The notes beneath the pieces are model-generated. The model saw only the letters and a program-made list of their open reading frames with translations, did no database searches and had not been told where the DNA came from. Made by a program: the position numbers and the translations under genes. A DNA stretch of 64,000 nucleotides, from NCBI GenBank assembly GCA_002708765.1, contig PAPD01000013.1, positions 1 to 64,000 on the forward strand, given 5' to 3'. Source of the stretch: Gammaproteobacteria bacterium. GTDB taxonomy: Bacteria; Pseudomonadota; Gammaproteobacteria; Pseudomonadales; Azotimanducaceae. The number at the start of each line of letters is the position of its first letter. Positions within the stretch are counted from its first letter, which is position 1. Shown one piece after another: positions 1 through 9,534 of the stretch.

Positions 1-746
1 CCATAAGTCATCATCACGGCCATCGCTAACCCGATAGAGAAAAAAGCTTGTCCGAGCTCTGCCAGACAAATCTCCATACTAATCATGCTGAAGTCTGGCC
101 GGAACAACCAATCGAGCGCTTCATAAAAACCGCCCGCAAAAAAATTAAACCCTATCAAAATCACCAAGACAATGAATAGCGTCGGCATCATCAGTCCCAC
201 TGCTCTTTCGATACCCCGCTTTAAACCCGAATACAGAACATACCCACACAGCGCTATGCTTAGGGTGGTCCAGAACAACATCCCGATCAGGTCATTTGTT
301 ACAGCCTGAAACTCTTTACCAGCCGATTCCGGATCTATACCCACAAAACCGGTAGCAAGAGCCCTGAAAAAATACAAGAGAACCCACCCGGCTATTACCG
401 CATAGGTAACCTGAATCAAAAGAGCGGCAATTTGATTTAGATAACCAACCCCAACCCAGAGTGAGGAAACCTTTTCCTCCCCAACGAGAGCTTTCAAGGA
501 ACCAACCGCTCCCGAACGACCTCTACGACCGATTAGAATTTCAGCGATAACTATCGGAACTCCGATAGAAAAAGCGAACAGCAGGTAAAGTAAAACAAAT
601 GCGCCACCCCCGCTTTCGCCTGCAACATAAGGAAACCGCCAGATATTTCCAAGACCAACCGCAAAACCAATCGTGGCCATAAGGAAAAAAATTTTTGATG
701 ACCAGCGTCTCTTTTCATCAAGAACTTTGGGATCCAGTGGCTTCAT
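1..746 (-). CDS. Sodium-dependent transporter, SNF/NSS family (partial, C-terminus beyond window edge)
   Basis: Manual reverse translation from ATG at 746: MKPLDPKVLDEKRRWSSKIFFLMATIGFAVGLGNIWRFPYVAGESGGGAF...; GLGNIWRFPY is the NSS signature; frame reads ...ELGQAFFSIGLAMAVMMTYG at the window edge. Not in ORF track because truncated. Confidence 0.9.
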   Translation of the reverse strand, partial: MKPLDPKVLDEKRRWSSKIFFLMATIGFAVGLGNIWRFPYVAGESGGGAFVLLYLLFAFSIGVPIVIAEILIGRRGRSGAVGSLKALVGEEKVSSLWVGVGYLNQIAALLIQVTYAVIAGWVLLYFFRALATGFVGIDPESAGKEFQAVTNDLIGMLFWTTLSIALCGYVLYSGLKRGIERAVGLMMPTLFIVLVILIGFNFFAGGFYEALDWLFRPDFSMISMEICLAELGQAFFSIGLAMAVMMTY

Positions 747-798
747 CTATCTTTTTCCTCCAAAGGCTCAAAGTAATCCGGTTTTTGACAACTGCTGA

Positions 799-1701
799 CT
801 AGTAGCTAGCGAAGAGATCTTCAAACGCCATCATTTGCCCTCCTCTTGCAGAAGAAGGAACAAGAATCGGCGTCTTAACACCAGCGTCAAACCACGCCTC
901 AACTCCATCTCTTACATTGGCAGGGGTACCAAAAAGCGTCGTGTCTTCCAACCAGGAATCAGTCAGAAAATGAGGAATACGATCAAATTCCTGAGCCTTA
1001 ATGGCGCTTTCGATGGCGTTCATTTCCTCTACGTACCCGGCCTCCTTCCAGTAATTACGATAATTCGGCAACATCGCGTAGGAAGTAAGGGTTCTTCGAT
1101 TAACTGCTTTAGCCGCCTCAATATCATCGGAAATGCAGGTGGGTATCATATTACCTATAAAAAAAGAATCCCTTTCGCGGATTGAAGAAGAAAGAACTCC
1201 CAGGGAATCTCTCATATGCGATCTAGCACCGTTGGCGAAAACGATTCCGTCTCCTATTTCCTCTCCTAAAGCAATCATCTTTTTTCTGAGCGCTGCCAGA
1301 ATCAAAGGTGGCAATTCACCTACCCGCTGAACTCCCTTGAGATCTCCAACAAACTTTCGTATGTCGGACAAAGGTTTTCCTCCCTCAAGACCTCTTGCTT
1401 TAAGAGCGGGACCATGACTAACACCTAACCCAAAGCGAAATCGCCCCCCGGATGTTTCATGAATAAAAGACGCCGAGCTTGCGTGATCCATTACCTGACG
1501 GAAATAAATAGGCATGATGCTAGTTCCAAAAACAATTTCTTTAGTGGCCGATGCTAGCGCCTGGCACAAAGCCATCGAATCGCCAAGACTGGGACAATAG
1601 ATACCTGAAAATCCCTTGTTTTCGATTTCGACGGCCAGATCCAGAGTCGCCAACCTCCTCCCCGGCACGGCTGCCAAACTGATAGCAGGCATTCTTTCCA
1701 T
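799..1701 (-). CDS. LLM class flavin-dependent oxidoreductase (luciferase-like monooxygenase)
   Basis: 300 aa; AVEIENKGFSGIYCPSLGDS..., GGRFRFGLGVSHGP motif typical of luciferase-like proteins. Confidence 0.85.
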   Translation of the reverse strand: MERMPAISLAAVPGRRLATLDLAVEIENKGFSGIYCPSLGDSMALCQALASATKEIVFGTSIMPIYFRQVMDHASSASFIHETSGGRFRFGLGVSHGPALKARGLEGGKPLSDIRKFVGDLKGVQRVGELPPLILAALRKKMIALGEEIGDGIVFANGARSHMRDSLGVLSSSIRERDSFFIGNMIPTCISDDIEAAKAVNRRTLTSYAMLPNYRNYWKEAGYVEEMNAIESAIKAQEFDRIPHFLTDSWLEDTTLFGTPANVRDGVEAWFDAGVKTPILVPSSARGGQMMAFEDLFASY

Positions 1702-1877
1702 TAGTTTCTCCTAAAAAGCAAATTCAACAATTATGGATTTATGTGCAAATGTTGTTTTTGGAAAAAAAGTATAACATCTGTGACCGTATTTTTTATAAGC
1801 TTCACCAGTGATGCTGTTGATGAAAGATCAAGCCGATGATTAACAAAGCCCGAGCATAAACAATAAGGAGAATAAAA

Positions 1878-2408
1878 CTGGAAAACATAGGCAATCTCCA
1901 AATTGTTCAGATCGCATATCACGTTCAGGATATCCGCGCTGCTGCAGAAAAAATGTTTATCCAGTTCGGGGCAGGGCCCTTTGTTATTAGCGAGCACATC
2001 GAACTTGCCGAGGGAGAGCATAGAGGCGCAAAAACACAATTCGTGCATTCTTCTGCATACGGGCAATGGGGTTCAGTAATGGTTGAACTTGTCAAACAGG
2101 AAGATAGTTCCATACAAACACCGTTTAGAGAAATGTTTGCAGCTCACGAGGAAGGTCTTCATCATACCGCCATAATAGTAGAAGATTTCAGGCAAGCCGT
2201 TGAACACTTTAAATCTATAGGCATGACACTAACAACACGCTGTATAACGGCACACGGAGGTGTGGAATTCGGTTTTATTGACGCAACCCGAACGCTTGGT
2301 CACATGATCGAGATATATGAAAGCTCTCCGAAACTCACAGCTTTTTATGATCTTATAAAGACTCTTGCTAAAAACTGGGATCGCCAACAGCTTTTTGTAG
2401 AACCGTGA
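1878..2408 (+). CDS. VOC (glyoxalase/dioxygenase superfamily) protein, probable CTG start
   Basis: Track ORF 1953..2408 extended upstream in frame to CTG 1878: LENIGNLQIVQIAYHVQDIRAAAEKM...GAGPFV; AAGGAG at 1865-1870, 7 nt before CTG; aligns with N-terminus of VOC paralog at 34229. Confidence 0.75.
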   Translation: MENIGNLQIVQIAYHVQDIRAAAEKMFIQFGAGPFVISEHIELAEGEHRGAKTQFVHSSAYGQWGSVMVELVKQEDSSIQTPFREMFAAHEEGLHHTAIIVEDFRQAVEHFKSIGMTLTTRCITAHGGVEFGFIDATRTLGHMIEIYESSPKLTAFYDLIKTLAKNWDRQQLFVEP

Positions 2409-2470
2409 AAAGAAACCATCTGATATCTTATCGGCAAAAAAAGTGGACAAAAGAGCTTCTGACCCTGAGG

Positions 2471-2494
2471 GGTTAACAATCCACTGGGTTAACC
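2471..2494. terminator. Possible bidirectional terminator-like hairpin between convergent genes
   Basis: GGTTAAC-aatccactgg-GTTAACC (7-bp stem, 10-nt loop) between VOC (+) and MFS (-); no strong U-tract. Confidence 0.3.
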
Positions 2495-2519
2495 TATCAA
2501 GGCTGGCTTTAAGTAAAAA

Positions 2520-3863
2520 CTAATCTTCTGTAACCAGGGTTCTGCTTTTTGCCTCTAATTCTTTGCGAAGTTCCTCGTGCCTTTCTTCGGTGATTGGGTA
2601 ATTCCATATAATCGCACAGGACGCGAGATAGAATATGGAAGGAAACATAGCAAAAAGGAAACGAAGCCCGAACAACTGATCCTCGGAATTTAACTCCGGA
2701 GAAACAGTATTAAAACCAATAATCGCGAGGCCATATAAACCGAGACTGCTTCCAATCGAGGCCGCAAGTTTCGCTGTAAACGAATAGGTCGAAAAGAAAA
2801 GAGCTGCCCGATTCTCTCCTGTTTTTAGTGTATCTAGATCTATCACATCAGCTTTCATGGAGTTAGGCAAGGCGTTGAATCCCCCAGCAGCAAAACCGGT
2901 GATCATTGTGATTGGCAACATGTACCAGAAATCTCCATCTCCCAGCAACAGGTAGAAAGGATGAGCCAAACCAATCATCAAAAAAGACCCAACGTAGGCA
3001 CGATGCTTTCCTATCTTGGTCGACAACCAGACCCAAAAGGGCACGGCGGCGAAGTTAGAAAGATAAAAAAAAGTCAGCATATATATTGCTTTCTCTTCTG
3101 CGTGCAGAACAAAAGTAATAAAAAAAAGATAGAGAGGAGTCGTAATAGACAGGGCGGTAGAGCTGACCATAAAAGTAATAATTAGTCTCAGAAAGGGCGT
3201 ATTAGTCCCCATTAACTTCAGGCCTTCCAGAACTGGGGTAGCCGCGTTTTCATAATTCGTTGGCTCGGGCACACGAGTAACTGTAAAAAAAACACAGATT
3301 GGCATTAGCACGAGCATCGTTACTCCCACGATATGCAATACCACGCTGCTTCCTCCGAGCCCGAAAAACAATAACGCAGCCGCTGGCGCAAGCTGGGCAA
3401 CCAGACTCCCAACCACACCCATCATTGACCTTGCGCCTGTTATCCGAGAACGCTCGTTGTAATCCGGCGAAAGCTCAGCCGCCCAGGCGTAGTAGGGAAT
3501 GATCATCATGGTGGTGGCTATAGACAGGGCAAACATCCAGACACCCATGTGCCATGCTCCGGCTCCCTCTGGCGGAAAAAACAATCGATAGATGGCCAGC
3601 ATCATGATTGGAGTTGCCAGAGCTATCCAGAATCGTCTTCGACCCCAGGGGGTGGGATATTTATCGGTAATAAAACCGAAGAACGGATCTGTAAAAACAT
3701 CTGAGACCCTTACCGCCAACATGATCGTTGCCGCTAAAGCCATAGGCACAGCCATGTCCGTCGTGTAGAACTTTGGAATAAAAACGATCACCGGAAAGAG
3801 CGCCATTGATACAGGCATATCCGTCAAACAATAATAAAACAGCGTTCTTCTCTTTAACGCCAA
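2520..3863 (-). CDS. MFS transporter, GPH/MFS_2 (sugar:cation symporter-like) family
   Basis: 447 aa, multi-TM; RVSDVFTDPFFGFITDKYPTPWGRRRFWI motif. Confidence 0.85.
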   Translation of the reverse strand: MALKRRTLFYYCLTDMPVSMALFPVIVFIPKFYTTDMAVPMALAATIMLAVRVSDVFTDPFFGFITDKYPTPWGRRRFWIALATPIMMLAIYRLFFPPEGAGAWHMGVWMFALSIATTMMIIPYYAWAAELSPDYNERSRITGARSMMGVVGSLVAQLAPAAALLFFGLGGSSVVLHIVGVTMLVLMPICVFFTVTRVPEPTNYENAATPVLEGLKLMGTNTPFLRLIITFMVSSTALSITTPLYLFFITFVLHAEEKAIYMLTFFYLSNFAAVPFWVWLSTKIGKHRAYVGSFLMIGLAHPFYLLLGDGDFWYMLPITMITGFAAGGFNALPNSMKADVIDLDTLKTGENRAALFFSTYSFTAKLAASIGSSLGLYGLAIIGFNTVSPELNSEDQLFGLRFLFAMFPSIFYLASCAIIWNYPITEERHEELRKELEAKSRTLVTED

Positions 3864-3974
3864 GCCAACTCCCCCTCATGAAACTTGTAACCAGAAAAAA
3901 GATTTTTGTCTCTTTTTGATTACATTTTTTTTTTCAGAGTTTAATATCCGGTAATAGTAATCAAGGTACCCTTT

Positions 3975-4673
3975 ATGGCTAAAAAATCAAGAGCGCTGAT
4001 CTACCAAAAAATATTTGTAATTTTGCTTTTTGTTGTCTCAGGTAGTCTGCTGCTAGCTCTGATCTGGTCAACTTTTCGGATAGAAACTTCTTCGAATTTT
4101 ATGGAAGGAAGGGATTATCAGCTAATTGAGAAGCCCCGAAGAATCAGGGGAGAAAAGATCGAAGTAATAGAGTTTTTCAGTTACGGGTGTGTGCATTGCT
4201 ATCGCTTCGAACCGATTCTAGCTACCTGGGTTCCAGAGAGAAAAGATACGATAAAATTCTTCCAGATGCCGGCAGTCATGAGCAAATACTGGGAGCTTCT
4301 GGGAAAACACTACTATACTCTTATGCGCCTGGAAGAACTTGATAACCATCACATGGGCATTTTCCATGCTATTCATTCGTCAGGCCAGGACTTCGATTCT
4401 GAGGAAAAACTATTTGAATTTGTTAAAAAAACCGGCATTGATTTCGACTCTTATTTAAAAATGTTTGAGTCCACCGAAGTATCTGCAGATATCCAAAAAG
4501 CCAGACAGATGGCTAGACGGCTTAGAATATCAGCTGTACCAGCGATCGTTGTGCATGGAAAATACCTGGTACAAACCAGCAGAGAAATCGGTCTGGAAAG
4601 AGTGACTGAAGTTGTCAGCTATCTTATTGCAAAAGAAGTGCACGGCACTACTCTTATGACAAATAAAGATTGA
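3975..4673 (+). CDS. DsbA-like thiol:disulfide interchange protein
   Basis: N-terminal TM/signal; VIEFFSYGCVHCYRFEP (CVHC active site); ISAVPAIVVHGKY cis-Pro region. Confidence 0.85.
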   Translation: MAKKSRALIYQKIFVILLFVVSGSLLLALIWSTFRIETSSNFMEGRDYQLIEKPRRIRGEKIEVIEFFSYGCVHCYRFEPILATWVPERKDTIKFFQMPAVMSKYWELLGKHYYTLMRLEELDNHHMGIFHAIHSSGQDFDSEEKLFEFVKKTGIDFDSYLKMFESTEVSADIQKARQMARRLRISAVPAIVVHGKYLVQTSREIGLERVTEVVSYLIAKEVHGTTLMTNKD

Positions 4674-4697
4674 GCCCGATGCCTTCTGACGGCTGGA

Positions 4698-7118
4698 CTA
4701 GGACCCGAAACGATACCTAAGCTTAGCAACAAAAATATTTTCGAAGGGTCGCCTGTATCCATCAGAAAAAATATCTGCAAACGATTCGACGGGACCGGCT
4801 TCGTCAGCGAGACGAGTATAAACAAGGAAAAGGTCCGAGAGAGGCGCTATTTCCCAACGATATCTTATTTGCAGACTCATCTGGGAAAGACTAAAGCTCC
4901 CGGGCTTGCCATCTCTGTCCGGGAGCCGAGTAAGAAACCCGGGCGACAAAGGCACCTCATAATAATTTTCTTCCGTCGCTTTTATGCCAACCCACTGGAA
5001 AGACAACCGGAGATGCTGTCGCGCCGTGATGAAATAATCCGCGCTTATCTGAGGCTGCCATTGCTCTGAATCAAATGTAGCAAAATTTCTGCTTTCTTGA
5101 TGCAACAGCCAGCCCCACCTGTTCATGTAACGCAAACCGGCTCCTAAAGAGAACTGATCTTTAGGACGCCAGTTAAGTTTAGCTCTGATGGTATGCGAAT
5201 GCCCGCCAAGGTCCTCCCTGGAATAGCCCGCACCCAAAGCGAAACCGATTTTTCTTGAGGAATCAGTTTCCCAGAGAATTCCGGAGAAATAACTCTTGTG
5301 AACACGAAAGGCTCCATTCCCAAAGCTATTCAAATCATCATAAGTAGACGGTGAAAACCCCGCCCGGAAGGTAAATTTCGACAAATTATTGAAGGTCATA
5401 CGATTCACAAGAAAAATTCCGGAGCCCGTGAATAATCCAGCTTTATTTCTCTGGACGTAGCCTCTAAGGTCAAAGTAATTGTCTCTTGCCCACCAAGGAT
5501 CAGGGTTTAGCCGAGTGTGCGCTGTGCGCACTCTGAAATTATCATTTCTTTCAAGAAAACCAAGACCGTTAAGGTCAACTTCCTCGTCCTGGTATTCGAT
5601 CCCTAAACGCTGCTTGATGCCCTGGCGGAAGGTGTATTCAAAGTCAACAAAACCACCGTAACCCTTTTCTTGAGATTGAAGATCCGACATGAAGACCTGG
5701 CCATCAACTTTCAATTTCCCGTTGCCGGACAAATAATGGGCATCAGCACCATGAGTAAACACATCCCCGCTCTGATTAAGTACAGCCGTTGTCAGAAAAC
5801 CAAAGGCCTTGTAGGCTCCCTGGTCATTCTCTTCATATAGGACCCGCGCGATACCATAATCACTTGGGCTGCCATTTACTTCGATTATTTCTTCATTTCT
5901 GCTGGCCAAAAAACTAAAGTCATCCTCGAAAGCACCCATCACCCCATACCGAAACTTGCCGGTTTGACCAGTTACCTTGAGTGCGCCCAGAAGCTCTACC
6001 GGGTTTCTCAGTTCGGCTTCAGAAAGAGACATACCGTCGACCAGGTCAGGCTCGACCGGTTTGCCCCCAATTCTTCTAGTGTTCACCAGAGTAGTGGGAG
6101 CGCCTTCATTCGCAAAACTATTAAACCTTCGGATATTGGCTCTGGGGCTAGCGACAAAAATATCTTGTCCTTCCAGAAAAAAAAGACGTTTCTCCGGGAA
6201 AAACGTTTCGGTGGCAGACAGGTTAATTACGACATCATCTGATTCTACTGAACCAAAATCAGGGTTTAAGGTTCCCGTCATCTGGAAATCAGTAGATGGT
6301 CGCCAGAAAAAATCCAGTCCTGAACGAAACCGGGTTTCCTGATTCGTTTTATCGTAGGCTGCCGTCGCGAAGGGTGAGAAACTATATTGCTGCTTAGGAT
6401 TAATGCCATCTAACCGGAGGCTTTTTAACGCAGAAATAAATTTAGGCACGGTAAAAGGGAGCGCCGGCCAGCCCCACCTCTCGTCAAGATAAGCTACTTT
6501 TCTTGACATGAATAAGCCTAATCGGCGACCTCCCTCTTCCTCAGGCATGGACAACGTACTCCAGGGAATGTGGAATTCTCCGGACCAGCCACCCTCGGTT
6601 TTTCGGCTGGAGGCACGCCACACACCATCCCACTCTGAAGAAAATCGCTTTTCAGGAAGAAGGGTCCCATCTGACAGAGAGTTACCTAGATTCAAACCGA
6701 ACCAATATCCGTAGCGACCATTCCCTGAAGTGTCCAGCGTTATATTGATAGAATCACGATTTAAGCTTCCGGAGTCTCTCCCTGACAGCCTGCCAACAAG
6801 AGTTTCCGGAGGCTGATCCATATCAATGCCGAAATATATACCGGACTCGTCGTAAAAAATTCGAACGCGAGTGGAATAAGCTGTCTTCGCTAAAGTATCA
6901 GGCTCAATAACGACAAACTCATCGTAAAAAGGCAATTCTTTCCAGACTGCCTCATCGAGTCGACCATCAATCCGGAGTTTCGTTCCGTCAATGCGCCTGA
7001 GATCTATCGCTTTTTCTGATCTACCTGCAGGCTTCCCCGATTGCACTGCCTCATCAGCGCTGACCTCTATCAAAAAACTAACAGACAAAAAGAATAAGAT
7101 CGGGATCGAACGCCACAT
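4698..7118 (-). CDS. DUF5916 / CBM9-like domain outer-membrane beta-barrel protein
   Basis: 806 aa; LRIDGRLDEAVWKELPFYDEF...RVRIFYDESGIYFGI (CBM9-like) followed by barrel-like region ending LRYRFGS. Confidence 0.8.
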   Translation of the reverse strand: MWRSIPILFFLSVSFLIEVSADEAVQSGKPAGRSEKAIDLRRIDGTKLRIDGRLDEAVWKELPFYDEFVVIEPDTLAKTAYSTRVRIFYDESGIYFGIDMDQPPETLVGRLSGRDSGSLNRDSINITLDTSGNGRYGYWFGLNLGNSLSDGTLLPEKRFSSEWDGVWRASSRKTEGGWSGEFHIPWSTLSMPEEEGGRRLGLFMSRKVAYLDERWGWPALPFTVPKFISALKSLRLDGINPKQQYSFSPFATAAYDKTNQETRFRSGLDFFWRPSTDFQMTGTLNPDFGSVESDDVVINLSATETFFPEKRLFFLEGQDIFVASPRANIRRFNSFANEGAPTTLVNTRRIGGKPVEPDLVDGMSLSEAELRNPVELLGALKVTGQTGKFRYGVMGAFEDDFSFLASRNEEIIEVNGSPSDYGIARVLYEENDQGAYKAFGFLTTAVLNQSGDVFTHGADAHYLSGNGKLKVDGQVFMSDLQSQEKGYGGFVDFEYTFRQGIKQRLGIEYQDEEVDLNGLGFLERNDNFRVRTAHTRLNPDPWWARDNYFDLRGYVQRNKAGLFTGSGIFLVNRMTFNNLSKFTFRAGFSPSTYDDLNSFGNGAFRVHKSYFSGILWETDSSRKIGFALGAGYSREDLGGHSHTIRAKLNWRPKDQFSLGAGLRYMNRWGWLLHQESRNFATFDSEQWQPQISADYFITARQHLRLSFQWVGIKATEENYYEVPLSPGFLTRLPDRDGKPGSFSLSQMSLQIRYRWEIAPLSDLFLVYTRLADEAGPVESFADIFSDGYRRPFENIFVAKLRYRFGS

Positions 7119-7122
7119 CGAT

Positions 7123-8667
7123 TTAGCTTACCGCCGGACCCGGGAATTGCTCTCTCAAAAGACGCTTCAAAACTTTTCCGTTAGCATTTCTTGGTATAAC
7201 CTCTATAAAGGCTACCCCCTTCGGCAACTTGAACCTCGCTAACTTGCCATCGCAATAAGAGAGGACATCGTTTTCCTCAACCGAATCATCTTTTTTGACG
7301 ACCACAGCAAAAGGGGACTCGCCCCACTTATCACTAGGTTGACCTATCACCGCTACTTCGCTCACGCCCGGATGAGCCAATATCAGATTTTCTATTTCAG
7401 CCGGATATACATTCTCCCCACCAGAAATAATCATATCCTTGATTCGATCCTGGATATAAACAAAGCCTTCACTATCCACTGTCGCCACGTCACCAGTTCT
7501 CAACCATCCATCCTGAGTAATTGTCTCAGCCGTAGCATCTGGCCTGTTCCAGTATTCTTTCATCACATGTTTTCCTTTTACCCAGACCTCACCCTGGACA
7601 TCAGGATCAACATCATCACCATCCTCACTCACTACCCGGATATCCGTATGAAAAAATGCCTTTCCGGTAGATCCTATTTTAGCTACCGCGTCTTCTCCCG
7701 TAATAAGACACGCTGGCCCACAGCTCTCAGTTAATCCGTATACCTGGTGAATATCTATGCCCATAGCGAGATATTGCTCGATGAGGGACACGGGCAAGGG
7801 AGAGGCTCCGCTCTGAATCCACCGAAGTGAAGAACGATCATACCCATCCTTGCCATCTACCTGGACCATAAAATTCAACATAGCCGGGACCAGCAAGCTG
7901 GATGTTATTTTTTCTTCGCCAAATAATTGCCACGCTCGCACCGGATCAAATTCCCTCATCACTACACTGGTGCCTCCAAGATAAAGGAGAGCAGTTACCG
8001 GCATCAGTGAACCAACATGAAACATAGGTAGAGCTGCCAGATATCTGTCTCCCTCCCGCATCTCAGCCGTAGCTAAAAGCGTGGCAATAGCCCAGAACAT
8101 AGTGCTGTGAGTATGGACTACTCCTTTTGGTAGGCCAGTGGTTCCGGATGTATACATGATATAAAGCAGATCGTCGTCTTTCGCGCCTATGCCGGGCTCA
8201 GCATCGCTCGAATTGACTCTCGAGTCCTCGTAATCAATAAAGAACTCGTTGGATTTATCTCCTTTGGACTGAAGCCAATGCTCTATGTCTGTTTTTCCTT
8301 CTCTGCTGTGGAGTTCCTGCGCCAGGCCTACAAATTCGTCACCAAAGACTAATGTTCTCGAGCCACTATCTTTGAGGATGAATTCCAATTCATCAGCCAC
8401 TAGCCTCCAGTTCAATGGGACCACCACACCACCTATCTTCGCGGTCGCAAAATAAACTTCCACGAACTCCGCACTGTTCATCATCATTATAGCGACCCGA
8501 TCTCCTTTCCGGATTCCTAGCCCTAGGAGCAGGTTAGCGACCTGATTTACTCTATGATTTAATTCATTAAAAGTTAATCTGAGACCCGAGCCAACATCAA
8601 CATAAGCTTCTATATCTCCACTCATGTGAGCTCGCTTCGTTAAATACAGACCGACGTTGTTTTCCAT
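7123..8667 (-). CDS. AMP-dependent synthetase / acyl-CoA ligase
   Basis: YIMYTSGTTGLPKGVVHTH AMP-binding motif; start MENNVGLYL at 8667 preceded by AGGGAGGAAT SD (track start 8757 is upstream). Confidence 0.92.
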   Translation of the reverse strand: MENNVGLYLTKRAHMSGDIEAYVDVGSGLRLTFNELNHRVNQVANLLLGLGIRKGDRVAIMMMNSAEFVEVYFATAKIGGVVVPLNWRLVADELEFILKDSGSRTLVFGDEFVGLAQELHSREGKTDIEHWLQSKGDKSNEFFIDYEDSRVNSSDAEPGIGAKDDDLLYIMYTSGTTGLPKGVVHTHSTMFWAIATLLATAEMREGDRYLAALPMFHVGSLMPVTALLYLGGTSVVMREFDPVRAWQLFGEEKITSSLLVPAMLNFMVQVDGKDGYDRSSLRWIQSGASPLPVSLIEQYLAMGIDIHQVYGLTESCGPACLITGEDAVAKIGSTGKAFFHTDIRVVSEDGDDVDPDVQGEVWVKGKHVMKEYWNRPDATAETITQDGWLRTGDVATVDSEGFVYIQDRIKDMIISGGENVYPAEIENLILAHPGVSEVAVIGQPSDKWGESPFAVVVKKDDSVEENDVLSYCDGKLARFKLPKGVAFIEVIPRNANGKVLKRLLREQFPGPAVS

Positions 8668-8844
8668 GTCATTCCTCCCTATTAAATAACCGACGACCAA
8701 TCTTCTCTCATACTCTCCGATTTGCTCATAACGGAAATTTTGCTTTCCAGAAATCACTCTATTAGGCTTTAGAAAAAACCATCACCTGAGCGCAAACTCC
8801 TTGATCTTTGATTTTATTGTCACTGGCAAAGAAAAAAGAGAGCT

Positions 8845-9534
8845 TTATTTGAAGCTTTCAAGATACTTTTCTCTTACATTATCTACAGAGCCTTCTGCTC
8901 TGATTATACCGCCTTCTATCCAGATAAGCCTGTCACAAACCTCTCTAATCAATGCATCGTTATGGGAAACTAAAACCACCGTTTTGTCCGAAGATATTTT
9001 TTCTTTCATCGCCTCGCTAGATTTTCGCTGAAAACTGCGGTCACCCACACCCAATAATTCGTCAATCAGGACAACTTCTGGGTCCGCTTTAAGCGCCGTC
9101 GCAAAACTCAGTCGAGCCCTCATGCCCGTGGAATAGGTTCTTACCGGATCATCAATTGCATCTCCTATTTCAGAAAAGTCTACAATTTCATCGAGCAATC
9201 TTTGCATCTCGGTTTTGGTCTTTCCAAGCAACATCCCACTAAGAAGAGCATTATCGCGACCATTTAAATTAGGCAAAAAACCTAGATTAAGAGTTAGAAG
9301 AGAAGCGCTCATGGCGTTTCGCTGGATTTTTCCCTCGTCGAGATCTAGTATTCCTGAGAGGACGCGTAACAAAGTACTTTTCCCTGCTCCATTTCTACCC
9401 AGGACTCCCAGAGTTTCGCCTTTCTTTACTTCGAGTGATAAATTTCTAATGGCCCACGTCTGTTTGCTCTTAAAAAACGACTCTCTTTTCTTATAGCAGA
9501 CCCCAGCGCTCTCAAGTTTTATGATAGCGTTCAT
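8845..9534 (-). CDS. ABC transporter ATP-binding protein, Wzt/TagH-like (polysaccharide export type)
   Basis: Walker A GRNGAGKSTLLRVL; YSTGMRARLSFATAL signature; IDELLGVGD Walker B; 229 aa (short, no C-terminal carbohydrate-binding extension). Confidence 0.88.
   Translation of the reverse strand: MNAIIKLESAGVCYKKRESFFKSKQTWAIRNLSLEVKKGETLGVLGRNGAGKSTLLRVLSGILDLDEGKIQRNAMSASLLTLNLGFLPNLNGRDNALLSGMLLGKTKTEMQRLLDEIVDFSEIGDAIDDPVRTYSTGMRARLSFATALKADPEVVLIDELLGVGDRSFQRKSSEAMKEKISSDKTVVLVSHNDALIREVCDRLIWIEGGIIRAEGSVDNVREKYLESFK

Noticed and set aside
1731-2113. Minus-strand ORFs (111 aa and 62 aa) overlapping the VOC gene
   Set aside because: Cys-rich non-domain translations antisense to a VOC protein with a clear paralog.
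5964-6342. Overlapping plus-strand ORFs (92 and 121 aa) opposite the DUF5916 gene
   Set aside because: Antisense shadow ORFs with no domain; the minus-strand frame is convincing.
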